This document shows, one piece after another, positions 17,006 through 25,641 of a DNA stretch of 64,000 nt (its first letter is position 1; each line of letters starts with the position of its first letter). The DNA is from GCA-003244245 sp050699635 (GTDB lineage Bacteria > Actinomycetota > Actinomycetes > Mycobacteriales > Pseudonocardiaceae): contig JBOHFK010000004.1 in NCBI GenBank assembly GCA_050699635.1, forward strand, positions 1-64,000. Reading direction: 5' to 3'. The notes beneath the pieces are model-generated. The model worked only from the letters and a program-made list of their open reading frames with translations, was not told where the DNA came from and searched no databases. The translations under genes and the position numbers were made by a program.

Positions 17006-17785
17006 TCAGGTGAACCAGGAGATCGTGACCAGATCCCGGTGGCGTGGACCCAGCCTCGCTACCGCCTCGGCGACCTCATCGCGGCGCTGCTCCGGCAGGC
17101 ACAGCCTGCGGAGGGAGAATGCCAGCTCCGCTTCGGGATTGCGCGGCTGGGCCGGGCGGCTCCAGCGGTGGACCTCGGGGTGAATCTCCACTTCGGCGAA
17201 CACCGCCAGCACGTCGTCGGCCGTGGCAGCTGGCGGCCGGTGTAACCCGTGGAACTGCAACCACAGCGGGTCCAGCCAGGCCCCTGGATGCACGGCATGC
17301 AGCTCAACGACGACCCCGCGGCGTGCCGCGGCGCCCAACGCCGTGACGAAAGGCCCCAGGTCGAGAGTGTTGTAGCCGACGTGGTGGCTGACCGCGACGT
17401 CGGCGACGCCGGCCTCCGGCGCGGAGTCCGGCCACGGACCGTGCACGCTGCGGTGTGCCACGCCACGCTCGGCGCAGGATCGCTCGAAGGCGCGCAGCAT
17501 GTCCTGCGCGTGATCCACCCCGGTCAGGTGCGACACCCTGAGTGCCAGCGCAAGTCCGGCGGCACCGGCCCCGCACCCGACGTCGAGCACGGTGCCGCCG
17601 GGTCCCAGCAACCGCAGCGCCGCCTGGCGCGATGGGGTGTCCTCCGGAGCCGCCGGCGGTACGAAGCGGGCCGGATCGTGCCGGCTCGGATCCTGCGGTG
17701 CGGCGGCCCGGATCTCCGGGGGGATCGCCCGAGACTCCAGCAGCTCGCGCCATCGGGCCGCGGCGCTAGCCTTGACGCCGGACAC
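17006..17785 (-). CDS. Class I SAM-dependent methyltransferase
   Basis: 259 residues, GTG start two bases after the ileS stop, so it is probably cotranscribed with ileS. The SAM-binding motif I is GTVLDVGCGAGAAGLALAL (~64-82), with the acidic residue of motif II in LTGVDHAQ. The substrate-binding half is not diagnostic, so the methyl acceptor is unknown. Confidence 0.87.
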   Translation of the reverse strand: MSGVKASAAARWRELLESRAIPPEIRAAAPQDPSRHDPARFVPPAAPEDTPSRQAALRLLGPGGTVLDVGCGAGAAGLALALRVSHLTGVDHAQDMLRAFERSCAERGVAHRSVHGPWPDSAPEAGVADVAVSHHVGYNTLDLGPFVTALGAAARRGVVVELHAVHPGAWLDPLWLQFHGLHRPPAATADDVLAVFAEVEIHPEVHRWSRPAQPRNPEAELAFSLRRLCLPEQRRDEVAEAVARLGPRHRDLVTISWFT

Positions 17786-17787
17786 GG

Positions 17788-20700
17788 CTAGGCGTCCACA
17801 ACCGTGACAGCGACGCGGACCGGGATCCCGTCACCGACGACGCCGGGGAAACCGTCCGGGATCGGCCCGTAGCCGACCCGCCGGGCGAGCACCTCACCGG
17901 CGATGAACTGCTCGTGCTCCCGGGCCGCCGCCAGGACCGCCGGCGGTGCGTCGACGGTGAGCACGATCCGGTCGGTGACGTCCAGACCGGCCTGCCGGCG
18001 GGCCTGCTGAACGACCCGCACCAGATCCCGGGCGATGCCCTCAGCGGCCAGTTCCGGCGTGATCTCGGTCTGCAGCACCACCAGCCCGGATCCAGCCGGC
18101 AGCGCAGCGGTGTCGGCGGGGTCAGCGGCGACCAGCCGCTCGGAGTACTCCCCGTCCAGCAACGGGATCCCCGCCGCGCTGAGGACGCCGTCCGGGCCGC
18201 GTTCCCAGTCCCCCTCCTTGACCGCCCGGATCACCTTCTGGGTGTCGCCGCCCAGCCGGGGCCCGCAGGCCCGGGCGTTGACGGTGAGCTCGAAACGACC
18301 ATGCACAGCGACATCGTCGGTGAGCTCGACGGTCTTCACGTTGACCTCGTCGCGGATCAGGTCGAGCAACGGCGCCAGCATGCTGGCGTCCGGCGCTGCG
18401 ACGATGAGCGCAGCCAGCGGCTGGCGGACCCGCAAGCCACGCGCCTTGCGCAGCGACAGGGCGGTGGACACCACCTGACGTACCCGGTCCATCGCGGTCA
18501 CCAGATCGCGATCCTGCGGCACGTCGGCCGGATCGGGCCAGTCGGTCAGGTGAACTGAGCGCTGTCCGGTCAGCCCGCGCCAGATCGCCTCAGTGGTCAG
18601 CGGCAGCAACGGGGCAACCACCCGGCAGGTCACCTCGAGCACGGTGTGCAGGGTGTCGATGGCGTCGCGTTCCCCGGCCCAGAAGCGATCCCGGGATCGG
18701 CGGACGTACCAGTTGGTGAGCACGTCACAGAATCCGCGCACGTCCGCGCAGGCCCCGGCGATGTCGTAGCGGTCCATCCGCGCCGTGAGGTCGACGACCA
18801 GGTCGTGCAGCTTGGCCAGCACGTAGCGATCCAGCAGGTGCCGGCTATCGGTTCGCCACTGCCCGTCAACATTGGCGGCGTTGGCGTAGAGGGTCAGGAA
18901 ATACCACGAATTCCACAGCGGCAGCAGCGCCTGGCGGACGGCCTCGCGGATGCCCTGCTCGGTGACCACCAGATTCCCGCCCCGCAGGATGGGGGAAGCC
19001 ATCAGGAACCAGCGCATGGCGTCCGAGCCGTCCCGGTCGAACACCTCGGTGACCTCGGGATAGTTGCCCTTGGACTTGGACATCTTCAGCCCGTCGTCAC
19101 CGAGCACGATGCCGTGGGCCAGGCAGGAGCGAAACGCCGGGCGATCGAACAGTGCGGTGGCCAGCACATGCAGCGTGTAGAACCACCCGCGGGTCTGGCC
19201 GTTGTATTCGACGATGAAATCACCGGGAAAGTGGTGCTCGAACCAGTCGTTTCCCTGGGTCGGGCCCGCAAGCGACCCTCCCGAGGCCTCGAATGGCCCG
19301 GTGGTCTCGTCGAACGGCCCGGTTGTCTCGTCGAAGGGCCCGGTTGTCTCGTCGAAGGGATAGTGCACTTGCGCGAAGGGCATCGAGCCGGACTCGAACC
19401 AGCAGTCCAGCACCTCCGGCACCCGGCGCATGGTGGCGCACCCGGTCGGATCGTCCGGGTTGGGCCGGGTCAACCGATCGACGAGGGGCCGGTGCAGATC
19501 AGCCGGGCGGACCCCGAAGTCACGTTCCAGCTCATCCAGTGAGCCGTAGACGTCCACTCGCGGGTAGTCCGGGTCGTCGCAGACCCAGACCGGCAGCGGC
19601 GAACCCCAGTACCGGTTGCGCGAGATGTTCCAGTCCCGGGCGCCCTCCAGCCAACTGCCGAACTGTCCGTCGCCGACATGTTCCGGCACCCAGGTGATCT
19701 CCCGGTTGAGCTCGACCATCCGGTCCCGGAACTTCGTCACCGCGACGAACCAGGAGGAGACCGCACGCTGGATGAGCGGGGTGTTGCACCGCCAGCAGTG
19801 CGGGTAGGGGTGGTCGTAGCTCTCCAGCCGCAGCAGCACACCACCGACGTAGGGCGCGCCGTCACGCAGATCCCGGATGATCGACCGGTTTGCGTCGAAG
19901 ACCTGCATCCCGGCATACGGCGCCACCTCGGAGGTGAACTGCCCGGCGGCGTCGACCGGGACCACCACCTCGATGCCTGCGGCGTCGGTGACGGCCTTGT
20001 CCTCCTCGCCGAAGGCAGGAGCGATGTGCACCAGGCCGGTGCCCTCGTCGGTAGTCACATAGTCGGCGGGCAGCAGTTGGTGAGCGTTGGCCCAGCCGGC
20101 GAAGAAATCAAACGGTGGGAGGTAGCGCAGGCCAAGCAGTTCGGACCCCTCGTACCGGCCCACCACCTGTGGCTGCTCACCCAGCTCGCGGGCATAGGCC
20201 GCCAGCCGGTCCTCGGCGATGAGGTAACGCTCGCCCCCCGCCTGGACGGTGACATACGTCAGCAGGGGATGCACCGCGACCGCCAGATTCGACGGTAGCG
20301 TCCACGGGGTGGTGGTCCAGACCAGCGCCAGCACGCCGTCCAGCCCAGATCCGGGGTGGGACAGCCGCAGCCCAACGGTGATCGCCGGATCCTGCCGGGT
20401 GCGGTAAACGTCGTCCATCTTGGTTTCGGTGTTGGACAGCGGCGTCTCGCAACGCCAGCAGTACCACAACACGCGAAAGCCCTGGTAGATCAGCCCCTTG
20501 TCCCAGAGCGTCTTGAACGCCCACAGGACGCTTTCCATGTAGGCGAGGTCCAGGGTCTTGTAGTCGTTGTCGAAGTCCACCCAGCGGGCCTGGCGGGTGA
20601 CGTAATCGCGCCACTCCTGGGTGTAGCGCAGCACCGAGGTACGGCAGGCGGCGTTGAATTCCGCCATGCCCATCTGTTCGATCTCGGACTTGTGCTTGAT

Positions 20701-21051
20701 ACCCAGCTGACGTTCCGCTTCGACCTCAGCGGGCAGGCCGTGGCAGTCCCAGCCGAACCGGCGCTCGACCCGGTGGCCGCGCATCGTCTGGTAGCGCGGG
20801 ACCACGTCCTTGACGTACCCGGTGAGCAGGTGACCGTAGTGGGGCAGACCATTGGCGAAGGGCGGCCCGTCGTAGAAGACGAACTCGTTGGCACCATTCT
20901 CACCTGCTGGCCGTGCGGCAACCGACGCGGCGAAGGTCTGGTCGTCCTGCCAGTACTGCAAGACGGACGCTTCAACCTCAGGGAAGCTCGGCTGGGCGAC
21001 GACCGGCTGCTGACCGGCGACCGGGCCTCGGGAAACCTTGGGATAGACCAT
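17788..21051 (-). CDS. ileS: Isoleucyl-tRNA synthetase
   Basis: 1087 residues. It attaches isoleucine to tRNA-Ile and edits misactivated valine. The class I HIGH motif appears as PPFANGLPHYGH (~63-74) and KMSKS as GLKMSKSKGN (~656-660). The CP1 editing domain lies between them, and the anticodon-binding domain plus a long C-terminal extension of the eukaryote-like ileS type found in actinobacteria follow KMSKS. Unusually, residues ~565-586 contain three tandem copies of a DETTGPF heptapeptide, encoded by a 21-bp repeat. A T-box leader controls expression. Confidence 0.97.
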   Translation of the reverse strand: MVYPKVSRGPVAGQQPVVAQPSFPEVEASVLQYWQDDQTFAASVAARPAGENGANEFVFYDGPPFANGLPHYGHLLTGYVKDVVPRYQTMRGHRVERRFGWDCHGLPAEVEAERQLGIKHKSEIEQMGMAEFNAACRTSVLRYTQEWRDYVTRQARWVDFDNDYKTLDLAYMESVLWAFKTLWDKGLIYQGFRVLWYCWRCETPLSNTETKMDDVYRTRQDPAITVGLRLSHPGSGLDGVLALVWTTTPWTLPSNLAVAVHPLLTYVTVQAGGERYLIAEDRLAAYARELGEQPQVVGRYEGSELLGLRYLPPFDFFAGWANAHQLLPADYVTTDEGTGLVHIAPAFGEEDKAVTDAAGIEVVVPVDAAGQFTSEVAPYAGMQVFDANRSIIRDLRDGAPYVGGVLLRLESYDHPYPHCWRCNTPLIQRAVSSWFVAVTKFRDRMVELNREITWVPEHVGDGQFGSWLEGARDWNISRNRYWGSPLPVWVCDDPDYPRVDVYGSLDELERDFGVRPADLHRPLVDRLTRPNPDDPTGCATMRRVPEVLDCWFESGSMPFAQVHYPFDETTGPFDETTGPFDETTGPFEASGGSLAGPTQGNDWFEHHFPGDFIVEYNGQTRGWFYTLHVLATALFDRPAFRSCLAHGIVLGDDGLKMSKSKGNYPEVTEVFDRDGSDAMRWFLMASPILRGGNLVVTEQGIREAVRQALLPLWNSWYFLTLYANAANVDGQWRTDSRHLLDRYVLAKLHDLVVDLTARMDRYDIAGACADVRGFCDVLTNWYVRRSRDRFWAGERDAIDTLHTVLEVTCRVVAPLLPLTTEAIWRGLTGQRSVHLTDWPDPADVPQDRDLVTAMDRVRQVVSTALSLRKARGLRVRQPLAALIVAAPDASMLAPLLDLIRDEVNVKTVELTDDVAVHGRFELTVNARACGPRLGGDTQKVIRAVKEGDWERGPDGVLSAAGIPLLDGEYSERLVAADPADTAALPAGSGLVVLQTEITPELAAEGIARDLVRVVQQARRQAGLDVTDRIVLTVDAPPAVLAAAREHEQFIAGEVLARRVGYGPIPDGFPGVVGDGIPVRVAVTVVDA
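19295..19357. repeat. 21-bp tandem repeat within ileS
   Basis: Three units of 21 bp (19295-19315, 19316-19336, 19337-19357). Units 2 and 3 are identical and unit 1 differs at two positions. The period is a multiple of three, so copy changes keep the ileS frame open. The repeats encode DETTGPF-type heptapeptides in a hydrophilic loop before KMSKS. Confidence 0.95.
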
Positions 21052-21069
21052 GGCGGCGTGTACTTCCTG

Positions 21070-21285
21070 TGCAGGGCTCTACATGCGGAGCACCAGACAC
21101 GGGGACGACCTGCAGCTACGCTGCGGACCGCGGTACCACCCCGCTTGCCACCCACGGTGCGGGCAGCCTCTCGTCAACCGGCGATAACGGGCCGGACCCG
21201 TCCGGTTCTACTGGAGACTCGCCCGCCGCGGACGTGGCTCGTTCTTCCGGAGGCTCCCCGGTGATAGCCGGATCGGTGCCTGTAA
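21070..21285 (-). promoter_or_regulatory. T-box riboswitch of ileS
   Basis: The T-box sequence TGGTACCGCG, which pairs with the NCCA end of uncharged tRNA, is present on the minus strand at 21138-21129 inside GGGGTGGTACCGCGG. Upstream, an Ile specifier ATC (21265-21263) sits in GATCCGGCTATCACCGGGGA, next to a stem region resembling the ultrashort Stem I of actinobacterial ileS T-boxes. No run of T follows the antiterminator-like helix, so control at translation initiation (freeing the ribosome site just before 21051) is expected. Confidence 0.85.
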
Positions 21286-21339
21286 CTCTGGAGCATACCT
21301 GGGAGGTGCCAGCCGATTTCGCCGGATCACCTGACGGGC

Positions 21340-22005
21340 TCAACTACTTGGGGTGGTCGTCGCCCGGGAGGCTCGGTGCTTGCGCGCGAGTGTGGTGTCC
21401 GGACGGCACAGGACGCAGGGGGTGAAACCCAGTTCTCTCGCCTCACGCACCGGTAGCCGCTCGACCTGCTCGTGGTCAGGCAACCGGCACCGCGCGAGGT
21501 GATAACGCGGCTGCTCGTCAACCACGAGCACCTCATCGGTCAGCTCGTACACGACCAGGAGGTCCGCTGCGTCGGTGTCCTCTTCGCCAGGCTGACCTTC
21601 AGCTAACTGGGTCTCACCCGTCTGGGTCTCACCCGTCTGGGTCTCACGAGATTGGGTCTCACCAGGCCGGTCCTCACCGGATTGGCCGATGCGCTCCCCA
21701 TTGAGGTCGGCCTCATGCATCACAGTCGCCGAGGCGGGCGCAAGCTGCGCTCCGCCCGCCTCGGCATCGGTGATCGGCGCATCCTCCAGAAGGACGATTT
21801 CATCCTCGGGAGCGTCCCGGCGTTGCAACCACGACCGCCGCCAGCGCCGGACAATTAGCCCTGCGGCGACCACGCTGAGCGCAACCGAGCCCCACGCCAA
21901 ACCGGCCCGCCCCGGCCCGACCGAGGCAATCAGCAAACCCACTGCTGCCAACAGCAGCACCACCGTGAGGCGCACGCCCGTCGCGTCAGCTACCAGCTTC
22001 GGCAC
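21340..22005 (-). CDS. Two-helix membrane protein with Ada-like Cys motif
   Basis: 221 residues from a GTG at 22005, overlapping the end of wag31 by 20 bases. Two N-terminal membrane helices (LTVVLLLAAVGLLIASVGP and AWGSVALSVVAAGLIV) precede a hydrophilic region with a tandem GETQ-type pentapeptide repeat. The C-terminal segment YHLARCRLPDHEQVERLPV, then EARELGFTPCVLC, resembles the metal-binding pattern of the Ada N-terminal domain (Cys, long spacer, C-x2-C), so a zinc site is possible. Function unknown; the wag31 context suggests an envelope or growth-pole role, which is speculative. Confidence 0.75.
   Translation of the reverse strand: MPKLVADATGVRLTVVLLLAAVGLLIASVGPGRAGLAWGSVALSVVAAGLIVRRWRRSWLQRRDAPEDEIVLLEDAPITDAEAGGAQLAPASATVMHEADLNGERIGQSGEDRPGETQSRETQTGETQTGETQLAEGQPGEEDTDAADLLVVYELTDEVLVVDEQPRYHLARCRLPDHEQVERLPVREARELGFTPCVLCRPDTTLARKHRASRATTTPSS
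21607..21666. repeat. 15-bp tandem repeat within the 21340-22005 gene
   Basis: Four 15-bp units beginning at 21607, 21622, 21637 and 21652 (consensus ctgggtctcacccgt); the first two are identical and the last two diverged. They encode repeats of the GETQT type and keep the frame open because the period is a multiple of three. Confidence 0.9.
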
Positions 22006-22780
22006 GCGCGCCGAACCCGGACGTCACGAAGCCCTGAGTACGCACCGAGTCTGGGGGCGCCGCAGAGGCACGCCCATCCAGCTCCCGGAGCTGTGACTCC
22101 AGGTAGGTTTTCAAACGGGTGCGGTACTCGCGTTCGAACGTGCGCAGTTCGTCGATCTTCTTCTCCAGGGTGCTCTTCTCCTGGTTGATCGAGCCGATGA
22201 TCTCGGTGTGCTTACGCGCCGCGTCCCGCTCCAGCGAGGCGGCCTTCTCGCGGGACTGCCGATCCAGGGTCTCAGCCCTGGTGCGGGCGTCATTGAGCAT
22301 GGTCTCGGCCCGGGTCCTGGCCTCGTTCACCATGCCATCGGCCTTCGCCCGCGCATCGGAGAGCAGCTGCTCAGACTTGGTCCGGGCTTCGCCCAACATC
22401 CCGTCCGCTTCAGCTTTCGCCTCGCCGGTCAGCCGGTCAGCCATCTCCTGAGCCAGCCCCAGGACCTTGGCGGCCTGGACATGGTGATCGCCACCAGGAG
22501 AGGTCTGCTCCATCATCGGCGGTGGCACCGGGGCCATTACCGGCCGCGGTGGCTCCAGCGGGCGCAGGTTGCGTCCCGTGTCGACGACTGGCGCAGCGCG
22601 CAGCTGCTGATCCAGCTGCTCAACCTGGTTACGAAGATCGTTATTTTCCTCGATCAACCGAGCTAGCTCGGCCTCAACAAGGTCGAGGAAGGCGTCCACC
22701 TCGTCCTCGTTGTAGCCCCGCTTGCCGATCGGCGGCTTACTGAACGCGACGTTGTGAACGTCGGCGGGGGTCAACGGCAT
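21986..22780 (-). CDS. wag31: DivIVA/Wag31 polar growth protein
   Basis: 264 residues, with GAGGTGATC as ribosome site. The N-terminal membrane-curvature domain begins MPLTPADVHNVAFSKPPIGK and is followed by RGYNEDEVDAFLD (~1-35), both conserved. A Pro-rich linker (~70-90) leads to a long coiled coil (~100-245) with repeated A-R-T-R-A-E-x-L segments. In actinobacteria it gathers at the cell poles and directs apical wall synthesis. Gene order sepF-yggT-wag31 downstream of ftsZ is the usual one. Confidence 0.96.
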   Translation of the reverse strand: MPLTPADVHNVAFSKPPIGKRGYNEDEVDAFLDLVEAELARLIEENNDLRNQVEQLDQQLRAAPVVDTGRNLRPLEPPRPVMAPVPPPMMEQTSPGGDHHVQAAKVLGLAQEMADRLTGEAKAEADGMLGEARTKSEQLLSDARAKADGMVNEARTRAETMLNDARTRAETLDRQSREKAASLERDAARKHTEIIGSINQEKSTLEKKIDELRTFEREYRTRLKTYLESQLRELDGRASAAPPDSVRTQGFVTSGFGARAEAGS

Positions 22781-22881
22781 CGGATCACCTCACAAACTCC
22801 TCGACGACTATGCACCTGCTGGGCACATCACTTCATTGGGGCAACGCCCTGGGGCACCGGCCCCGAGGTCGGTGGTTGCTG

Positions 22882-23166
22882 CTATCTCGGATCCACCACA
22901 CGCATCAGTATGAACACTACGAGCAGAAGAACCATAATGGACAGGTCCAGCCCAACGCCGCCAATCCGGATGGGTTTAACCACCCGGCGCAGCGCCCGGA
23001 CCGGCGGGTCAGTCATGGTATAGACCGACTCCAAAACGATCGCTACCCCCCCGACCGGCTGCCAGCTACGCGCGAAGGAACGTACGAGTTCCACCACGAT
23101 ACGCGCTGTGAGCAACAGCCAGAAGAAGAACAACAGGTAGTACACGACGTACTGGACCACATCCAC
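22882..23166 (-). CDS. yggT: YggT-family membrane protein
   Basis: 94 residues, GTG start. Two membrane helices (VVYYLLFFFWLLLTARIVV and LDLSIMVLLLVVFILMRVV) flank a short loop with the family YTMTDPPVRALRRVVKPIR motif. YggT proteins are linked to osmotic and cell-envelope functions and typically sit between sepF and divIVA, as here. Confidence 0.92.
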   Translation of the reverse strand: MDVVQYVVYYLLFFFWLLLTARIVVELVRSFARSWQPVGGVAIVLESVYTMTDPPVRALRRVVKPIRIGGVGLDLSIMVLLLVVFILMRVVDPR

Positions 23167-23222
23167 GGAGACACTCTGCCATCGGTGTCCGGGTGCTGGC
23201 CAGCCGGGGCCCCTGGACGGCG

Positions 23223-24059
23223 TCAGGCGAAGTAGCGACCCTCCGCGATCCGGCGCCGGTCCTCGGCGGACACGTCGAGGTTGGGTGGCGAGAGCAGGAA
23301 CACCTTGTTGGTGACCTTGTCGATCGAGCCGCGCAGCGCGAAGGCCAGCCCGGCCGCGAAGTCGACGAGCCGCTTGGCGTCGCGGTCTTCCATCGCAGTC
23401 AGGTTGATGATCACCGGATTGCCCTCGCGGTAGCGTTCCCCAATCGGGCGGGCCTCGTTGTAGCTGTGCGGGTGCAACGTGACGATGCGGGCCAGCGGAT
23501 GAGCCTCGTCGGAAGCGATCGGGGGGGTTCGCGGTGCGTGCATGAAAGGTTGGGGTGCGACAGGTTGACGGGCTGCGGCCCGGCTGTCGATGTGTGTTGC
23601 ATCAGTGGTGGCCGGGTCGATGGCCAGCGCGCCGTGCACCGGAGCGTCCACCCCCCATGATTCGGTGGCCCAAGACTCAGCAGCTCGAGATCCGCCGACA
23701 CGCGAGTCCATCGAAGAGGAAGGAACGCGGGCGGGATGGACCCGGGGGCTCGCTCGATGTCCGTCTGGGGCACGATGCCCGGCCGGCGTGGGGACGCCTC
23801 CGTTGTAGGTGTCGAAGCCCGCTCGCTGAGGCCGGCGGGTGGCCGGTCGCTCGGACGGGTTGTGGCGCACATCGTGCCCATAGCTCGGGTGGTGGTGGAC
23901 CGGGAGCTCATGATCCGAATCCGGGTAATCGGAGCGGTAACCCGCGTGGTACCCGTCAGATTCCGCTGCATCGAAGCTCGCTGCATCAAATTCAGTGGCG
24001 TCGAACTCCTCGGCAGGAACCATGCCGAAGTAGGCCTTCAGCCTGTGCAGCGTGCTCAT
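23223..24059 (-). CDS. sepF: SepF cell division protein
   Basis: 278 residues from the ATG at 24059 (ribosome site GGAAGGCGAG). The N-terminal amphipathic membrane-binding helix reads MSTLHRLKAYFGM. A long disordered linker (~20-190) follows, longer than in most homologues. The C-terminal SepF (DUF552) fold starts near residue 190 and includes VIINLTAMEDRDAKRLVDF and ends GRYFA. SepF anchors FtsZ rings to the membrane. Confidence 0.93.
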   Translation of the reverse strand: MSTLHRLKAYFGMVPAEEFDATEFDAASFDAAESDGYHAGYRSDYPDSDHELPVHHHPSYGHDVRHNPSERPATRRPQRAGFDTYNGGVPTPAGHRAPDGHRASPRVHPARVPSSSMDSRVGGSRAAESWATESWGVDAPVHGALAIDPATTDATHIDSRAAARQPVAPQPFMHAPRTPPIASDEAHPLARIVTLHPHSYNEARPIGERYREGNPVIINLTAMEDRDAKRLVDFAAGLAFALRGSIDKVTNKVFLLSPPNLDVSAEDRRRIAEGRYFA

Positions 24060-24139
24060 GGTCTCGCCTTCCTGTCCTGACCCTCGACGCACCGTCCGTC
24101 GAGTCCGGTGCACGCTGCCGCGCGCACCGTCGGACATGG

Positions 24140-24931
24140 TCAACATGAGGTTAACGGCCGCCCACCCAGTAGCGCGGTTCCGACACGCACGCACGTCGAG
24201 CCATGCGCGATGGCCTGCTCCAGGTCGCCGCTCATCCCGGCGGAGACCTCGACCGCGCCGGGATGCGAATGGCGCAGCCGCGCTGCGGCTTCCCTGAGGG
24301 TGGCGAAGGCTGCTCCAGGGGCTATCCCGAGCGGCGCGATCGCCATCACTCCTTCGAGGCGCAGATGCGGCGCCGCGGCCACCCGATCGGCCAGCTCCTC
24401 AAGTTTGGGCAACGGGCAGCCGCCCCGCGCCGGGTCGCCGTCCAGACTGGCCTGCACGAGCACGTCCAGCGCGGCGTGGCGGCGTCCGGCCTCCCGCGCA
24501 GCCCCCGCCGCCCGGTCCAGGGCTTCGGCCAGCCGGGACGAATCCACCGACTGCACCTGGGCCGCCCACTGGGCCACTGACCGGGCCTTGTTGCGCTGCA
24601 GTCGACCAACCATGTGCCAGCGCACTCCTACCCCTGGACCCCCCAGCAGTGGACGCAGCGCGGCGACCTCAGCCACCTTGGCAGCGGCCTCCGAGTCGCG
24701 GGCCTCGGCAAAATCGAACAGGCCCAGGTCGGTGAGCAGCGCGACGTCCAGCGCCGGGAAGGTCTTGGTGACCGGGAGCAGGCGCACCTCGGTGGGATCC
24801 CGGCCCACGGCACGGCACGCAATGGCGATGCGATTGCGCACCCCCGCCAATGCGGCCACCAGCTCAGCCCAGCGGCCGCCCGCGGCCTGCTCGTCTGGTC
24901 GCTCCGTCACTTCTCGATCCAGGCCAGTCAC
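24140..24931 (-). CDS. yggS: YggS/PLPBP pyridoxal-phosphate homeostasis protein
   Basis: 263 residues, GTG start overlapping the pgeF stop. The PLP-binding lysine lies in LLPVTKTFP (~50-58). WHMVGRLQRNKAR replaces the usual HFIGHLQxNK, and MSGDLEQAIAHGSTCVRVGT is the conserved phosphate-binding segment. The family buffers PLP and affects amino-acid metabolism, with no independent catalysis known. Confidence 0.93.
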   Translation of the reverse strand: MTGLDREVTERPDEQAAGGRWAELVAALAGVRNRIAIACRAVGRDPTEVRLLPVTKTFPALDVALLTDLGLFDFAEARDSEAAAKVAEVAALRPLLGGPGVGVRWHMVGRLQRNKARSVAQWAAQVQSVDSSRLAEALDRAAGAAREAGRRHAALDVLVQASLDGDPARGGCPLPKLEELADRVAAAPHLRLEGVMAIAPLGIAPGAAFATLREAAARLRHSHPGAVEVSAGMSGDLEQAIAHGSTCVRVGTALLGGRPLTSC

Positions 24932-25641
24932 TCCTCAAACCAGGTTAGGGCCGCAAGCCTGCCGGTTACTCCGTCGCGGCGGTAGCTGTAGAGCGCTGGA
25001 TCTTCGATCGTGCACCGTGGGTCGACGCCAACCCGGGCCACGCCGGCGGCGGACAGCTGACGCCACAGCCCGGCTCGGAGATCCAGACCCGCGGTACCCC
25101 GGCAAGTCCGGCAAGCACTTCCTGGCAACCGAGCCTCCACCTCGGCCTGCATCTGGTCGGGCACCTCATAGCACTGCCCACACGCCGACGGTCCGAGCAG
25201 TACCTCCACTCTTTCGATGCGGGCACCGAGCCGCTGCATCTGCTCCAGCGTGGCGGGCAGTACCCCGGCTCGCGCCCCTACCCGGCCGGCATGCGCGGCC
25301 GCGACCACCTTCCCGACCGGGTCAGCGAGCAGCACCGGGACACAGTCGGCGACGAGCGCTGCAACCGCGAGTCGGGGTTGCGTGGTCACCAGCGCGTCGC
25401 TGGCCGGCACAGGCTGGCACTGCGGACCGTCGACCACGCTGACGGTTCGGCCGTGCACCTGCTCCATCCACACCACTTGCTCGGCCGGCAGACCGATACC
25501 GGTGGCCAGCCGTTCCCGGTTGGCGGCCACTGCTTCCGTACGGTCACCGACGTGCGCACCCAGGTTGAAGGAGGCATACGGGGCCAGCGACACCCCGCCC
25601 TGCCGGGTCGTGACCACCCGCCTGATGCGGATGGCGTTCAC
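24928..25641 (-). CDS. pgeF: PgeF/YfiH-family purine nucleoside phosphorylase (polyphenol oxidase fold)
   Basis: 237 residues, GTG start overlapping the ftsZ stop by four bases. The metal-site residues of the family are seen in VVWMEQVHG, VADCVPVLL and VAAAHAGRVG. Some family members remove wrongly attached L-Ser from UDP-MurNAc or act on purine nucleosides. Its constant position after ftsZ suits a peptidoglycan quality-control role, which is inference here. Confidence 0.9.
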   Translation of the reverse strand: MNAIRIRRVVTTRQGGVSLAPYASFNLGAHVGDRTEAVAANRERLATGIGLPAEQVVWMEQVHGRTVSVVDGPQCQPVPASDALVTTQPRLAVAALVADCVPVLLADPVGKVVAAAHAGRVGARAGVLPATLEQMQRLGARIERVEVLLGPSACGQCYEVPDQMQAEVEARLPGSACRTCRGTAGLDLRAGLWRQLSAAGVARVGVDPRCTIEDPALYSYRRDGVTGRLAALTWFEE

